From Bradyrhizobium japonicum USDA 6 (GTDB lineage Bacteria > Pseudomonadota > Alphaproteobacteria > Rhizobiales > Xanthobacteraceae): a stretch of DNA of 64,000 nucleotides. The DNA is taken from assembly GCF_000284375.1 (NCBI RefSeq), contig NC_017249.1:5372001-5436000 (forward strand), given 5' to 3'. A program made the translations under genes and the position numbers. The notes below the pieces were generated by a model that saw only the letters and a program-made list of their open reading frames with translations, was not told where the DNA came from and searched no databases. Position 1 is the stretch's first letter; each line of letters starts with the position of its first letter. This document shows positions 61,368-64,000 of this stretch, piece by piece.

Positions 61368-63110
61368 CTACTCAGTGCCTTCGGAGCGGAAGATCGAGAT
61401 CGAGATCGCGCGCCCTTGCGAGAAATTATAGCCGTCGATGCGCGTACCGACCTTGTAGCGCAGCCCGATCGCCTCGGCGCGCTGCACGAAGCTGCGCTCC
61501 GAGCGCTGCTCGATCAGCGCGAAGCGACAGCTCCCCTGCCGCAGGAAATCCGCCGCGCCCGAGCCATCGGTGAGCAGCGTCTGCGTGCCCGTCAGGAAAA
61601 CGAGGCTCGGCTCGTGATAGCCGGCGGCGGCCGCCTTCGGCCCGACGCAGGTGACGTTGCGAAGCGCGCGTGCGATCTCGATGCTCGGAAACAGCGGGGT
61701 CAGCGACGGCAGCACGATGCCGTAGACCACGACCGCGAGCATCAGCGCTGCGACCAGTGCGTTGAGCAGCGAGCGCTCGGCGCGATTGGTGTCGAACAGC
61801 CACCAAGCGAACAGACCGAAAATGAGCGAGGCCGCGATGAACGGCCAGGCCACGAACGCCGGTTGGCGCGTCAGCATGACCGAGCCGACCACGGCGATGA
61901 TCGAAGCGGCAGCGGGAATCGCGAACCACCAGGCCGAGCCGCGCGCGAGCCACGAGCGCGACAGCACGTTGCGCTCCAGCGCACCGACGGTGAGGATCGC
62001 GATCGCCGGATACAGCGGCAGCACGTAATGCGGCAGCTTGGTCAGCACCGCCTCGAACACGATCCAGGACGGGATCAGCCAGGCCAGCAGAAACTGCGCG
62101 CCGGGCTCGCGCCGGGCCCGCCACACCGCCGGCGCCGCCATCGCCGCAAGCGGCGCGCCCGGCCAGAATGTGATCCAGAACAGCGCCAGGTACAGTCCGG
62201 GCGGCGCGCCATGGGATTCCTGGGCGCCGATTTTGCTCAGCATGTCGCCGCCGACGGAATCGGCGAAGAAGGCATCGCCCGCGCGCCAGAAGATCGCGAC
62301 GAACCAGGGCAGCACCAGCACCAGCATCCACATCAGGCCCCAGAGCGGACGCAGCTTCCACAGCCACGAGGCATCACGGTCCTGGATCGCGAGCGCGACG
62401 ATGGTGAGGCCTGCGAACATCAGGATCAGCGGACCCTTGATGAGGATGCCGACGGCGAGCGCGGTCCAGAAGATCGCGGGCCAGCTCCAGGGCGGATGGG
62501 TCTCATCCTCGGCGCGCTGCCACGACAGATAGGCACGCGACATCGCGCCCATCGCGGCGGTCACGCAGAACAGCAGCATCGCATCGGTCTTCGCCAGCCG
62601 TGCCTCGACGCCGAGCAGCACGGAGGCGCACATCAGGAGCGCGGCAAGCACCGCCGCGCGCCGCGTGACGAAGCCGAGCGCGGCCCAATAGGTCATCAGC
62701 ACGGCGCCGATGGCGCCGATCAGCGACGGCAGCCGGTACACCCAGATCCGCAATTCGGCCTTCGGCAGCTTGAGCGCGGATGCGGCTTCAACCGCGGCCG
62801 CTTGCAACCAGTAGATGCCGACCGGCTTCTTGTAGCGGACGTCTTCCTGGAAACGGATGTCGACATATTCGCCGCTCTCGACCATCTGCTTGGTCGCTTG
62901 CGCAAAGCGCGCCTCGTCGCGGTCAACAGGCGGGATGGTGAAGAAGCCCGGGAGGAATAGCAGCAGCGCGCAGAGCAGCAGGAAGCCGACCGCGCGGGCG
63001 TGGCTGGCCGTGGCGACGTCGAGCATGGACACGAGCCGGCTGCCCGGATTTACGGGCGCTTTCGGCTCGCGGGGTGCTCCAAAACGGGGGCTGGGATAGG
63101 TCTCGGCCAT
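61368..63110 (-). CDS. arnT: ArnT-like GT39 glycosyltransferase
   Basis: A 580-residue multi-TM GT-C enzyme. The first periplasmic loop has IPPVDRDEARFAQATKQMVESGEYVDIRFQ, with the catalytic DE pair of ArnT, followed by KKPVGIYWLQ. About a dozen TM helices and a C-terminal periplasmic domain follow. ArnT relatives move sugars (galacturonic acid or aminoarabinose types) from polyprenyl phosphate to lipid A. With GT2, LAB_N and PAP2 genes in the same operon, lipid A or other outer-membrane glycan modification is the best hypothesis. Confidence 0.9.
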   Translation of the reverse strand: MAETYPSPRFGAPREPKAPVNPGSRLVSMLDVATASHARAVGFLLLCALLLFLPGFFTIPPVDRDEARFAQATKQMVESGEYVDIRFQEDVRYKKPVGIYWLQAAAVEAASALKLPKAELRIWVYRLPSLIGAIGAVLMTYWAALGFVTRRAAVLAALLMCASVLLGVEARLAKTDAMLLFCVTAAMGAMSRAYLSWQRAEDETHPPWSWPAIFWTALAVGILIKGPLILMFAGLTIVALAIQDRDASWLWKLRPLWGLMWMLVLVLPWFVAIFWRAGDAFFADSVGGDMLSKIGAQESHGAPPGLYLALFWITFWPGAPLAAMAAPAVWRARREPGAQFLLAWLIPSWIVFEAVLTKLPHYVLPLYPAIAILTVGALERNVLSRSWLARGSAWWFAIPAAASIIAVVGSVMLTRQPAFVAWPFIAASLIFGLFAWWLFDTNRAERSLLNALVAALMLAVVVYGIVLPSLTPLFPSIEIARALRNVTCVGPKAAAAGYHEPSLVFLTGTQTLLTDGSGAADFLRQGSCRFALIEQRSERSFVQRAEAIGLRYKVGTRIDGYNFSQGRAISISIFRSEGTE

Positions 63111-63160
63111 TGGTTCCGCTTACGCTGAAACCGTCATTCCGACAACCGGTTAAGGCGGGG

Positions 63161-64000
63161 TCATTGAATTCGAATGACAACTGTGTCCGCGGCGCCAGTG
63201 GCGTCGATCACGGTCAGCCGCGCAAAGCCCGGACCGGGCGGATCGATCAGGCGCTGGCGGCGCCCGTCGATCTCGCCGAGTGATGTTCCATTAACCATGA
63301 CGGTCATGGGAAGGACGCCGCCGGCGACCTTCACCGGCATGGCTGCGCTCCCCTCGCCGCCGGAACGGTCGACATCGATCCGCGAGCCGTTCAGCGGGAA
63401 CTGGATGTGTAGCGCCTGCTCGCTGCCGGTCCGCACCAGGTCTCCGACCGGGCGGAACCGTTTCAGCGGCAATGGCAACTTGGCGTTGCTGGCGACCAGG
63501 GTTCCCTTCGGCGGCTTCGGCAACGGAACCAGCGTCTTGCCGGTGCGGGCAAAGGCATCGAACAGGATCGGGGCTGCGGCCACGCGGCCGATCAGCCCGG
63601 GAACCGGCGCACCATCGGGCCGGCCGACCCAGACGCCGATGGTCATGCGGCCGTCGAAGCCGACCGACCATGCGTCGCGATAGCCGTAGGAGGTGCCGGT
63701 CTTGAACGCGATGCGGTTATGGGCGGCATTTTCGGGCGGCGGCGTGCCCAGAAGCGCGTTGCCGACCTGCCAGGCCGCGACCTGGTCCAGCAGCCGCAAC
63801 GGTTCCCGATCGTCGCGGCCGGTCATGAGGTCGCGCAACGGCATGGTGGTGCCGAGCCGGGCGAAACCCGTATAGAGCTGGGTGAGGTCCTGCAGCGTCA
63901 CACCGACGCCGCCGAGTCCCATCGCGAGCCCCGGTGCCTCGTCCTTGGGCAGGACCAGATTGCCGCCGGCCTGTCGCAGCCGCGACGACAGCCGACTCGC
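63161..64000 (-). CDS. pbpC: Penicillin-binding protein 1C, C-terminal part (partial)
   Basis: The last 279 codons are inside the window and the gene continues beyond 64000. Visible are the end of the transpeptidase domain with GMGLGGVGVTLQDL-type sequence, the KTG motif in FKTGTSYGYRDAWSVGF, and VWVGRPDGAPVPG. After a linker, the C-terminal BiPBP_C domain follows (ALHIQFPLNGSRIDVDRS). PBP1C enzymes make peptidoglycan. The gap to arnT is about 50 bases, so they may be one transcript. Confidence 0.92.
   Translation of the reverse strand, partial: ASRLSSRLRQAGGNLVLPKDEAPGLAMGLGGVGVTLQDLTQLYTGFARLGTTMPLRDLMTGRDDREPLRLLDQVAAWQVGNALLGTPPPENAAHNRIAFKTGTSYGYRDAWSVGFDGRMTIGVWVGRPDGAPVPGLIGRVAAAPILFDAFARTGKTLVPLPKPPKGTLVASNAKLPLPLKRFRPVGDLVRTGSEQALHIQFPLNGSRIDVDRSGGEGSAAMPVKVAGGVLPMTVMVNGTSLGEIDGRRQRLIDPPGPGFARLTVIDATGAADTVVIRIQ

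Overview
The window is GC-rich chromosomal DNA that looks like Bradyrhizobium or a close Nitrobacteraceae relative. The evidence is the aapJQMP amino-acid transporter, the Bradyrhizobium-type intergenic palindromes (GTCATTGCGAG...CTCGCAATGAC and GTAGGGTGG...CCACCCTAC families), a dispersed pseudo-coding repeat familiar from that genus, and the general gene content. The assignment is inference from recognised families, not from a database search.

Layout. 0-6.3 kb, minus strand: a bat-type operon (MoxR ATPase, DUF58, a fused DUF4381-VWA protein and the start of a further membrane VWA gene), preceded by a formylglycine-generating enzyme/arylsulfatase pair with a divergent AraC regulator (6.8-7.8 kb). 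7.96-22.97 kb: a ~15 kb element integrated in tRNA-Asn(GTT) and bounded by a 54-bp repeat of the tRNA 3' part. It carries a tyrosine integrase, an HTH protein, RusA, a RepA-like helicase followed by iteron-like DNA repeats, a tail-collar protein with a signal peptide, a DUF5681 protein and a complete large terminase, but no recognisable portal, capsid, protease or tail-tube genes. Its right half is cargo: a proteasome-like Ntn hydrolase with a coupled 62-aa protein, an HEPN-like protein with an SGNH hydrolase, a candidate structured RNA, and a 2-TM zinc-ribbon protein coupled to a CPCC microprotein beside the attachment site. It reads as a phage satellite or reduced prophage with defence-like cargo.

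23-28.4 kb: a yqiJ/flotillin operon led by an unusual protein whose first ~150 residues resemble the N-terminal half of TnpB and whose remainder is PspA/IM30; upstream lie a perfect operator-like palindrome and about 1 kb of repeats. 28.4-35.1 kb: an amide-utilisation operon (ABC binding protein, fused permease-ATPase, a 21-codon coupling ORF, formamidase, an AraC-formamidase fusion, RidA). 35.5-39.2 kb: small proteins, tRNA-Cys(GCA), a polysaccharide-export ABC system whose ATPase is frameshifted at its signature motif, and a DTW protein.

39.2-48.4 kb: a four-gene RND efflux operon (OprM/NodT lipoprotein, MdtA-like adaptor, two RND pumps). 49-57.6 kb: cyclopropane fatty acid synthase, cysteine synthase, the aapJQMP operon and cystathionine beta-lyase. 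57.7-64 kb: a Na/Pi cotransporter, then a minus-strand cell-envelope cluster (ArnT-like GT39, PAP2 phosphatase, GT2 glycosyltransferase, LAB_N protein) that suggests lipid A or undecaprenyl-linked sugar modification, ending inside penicillin-binding protein 1C.
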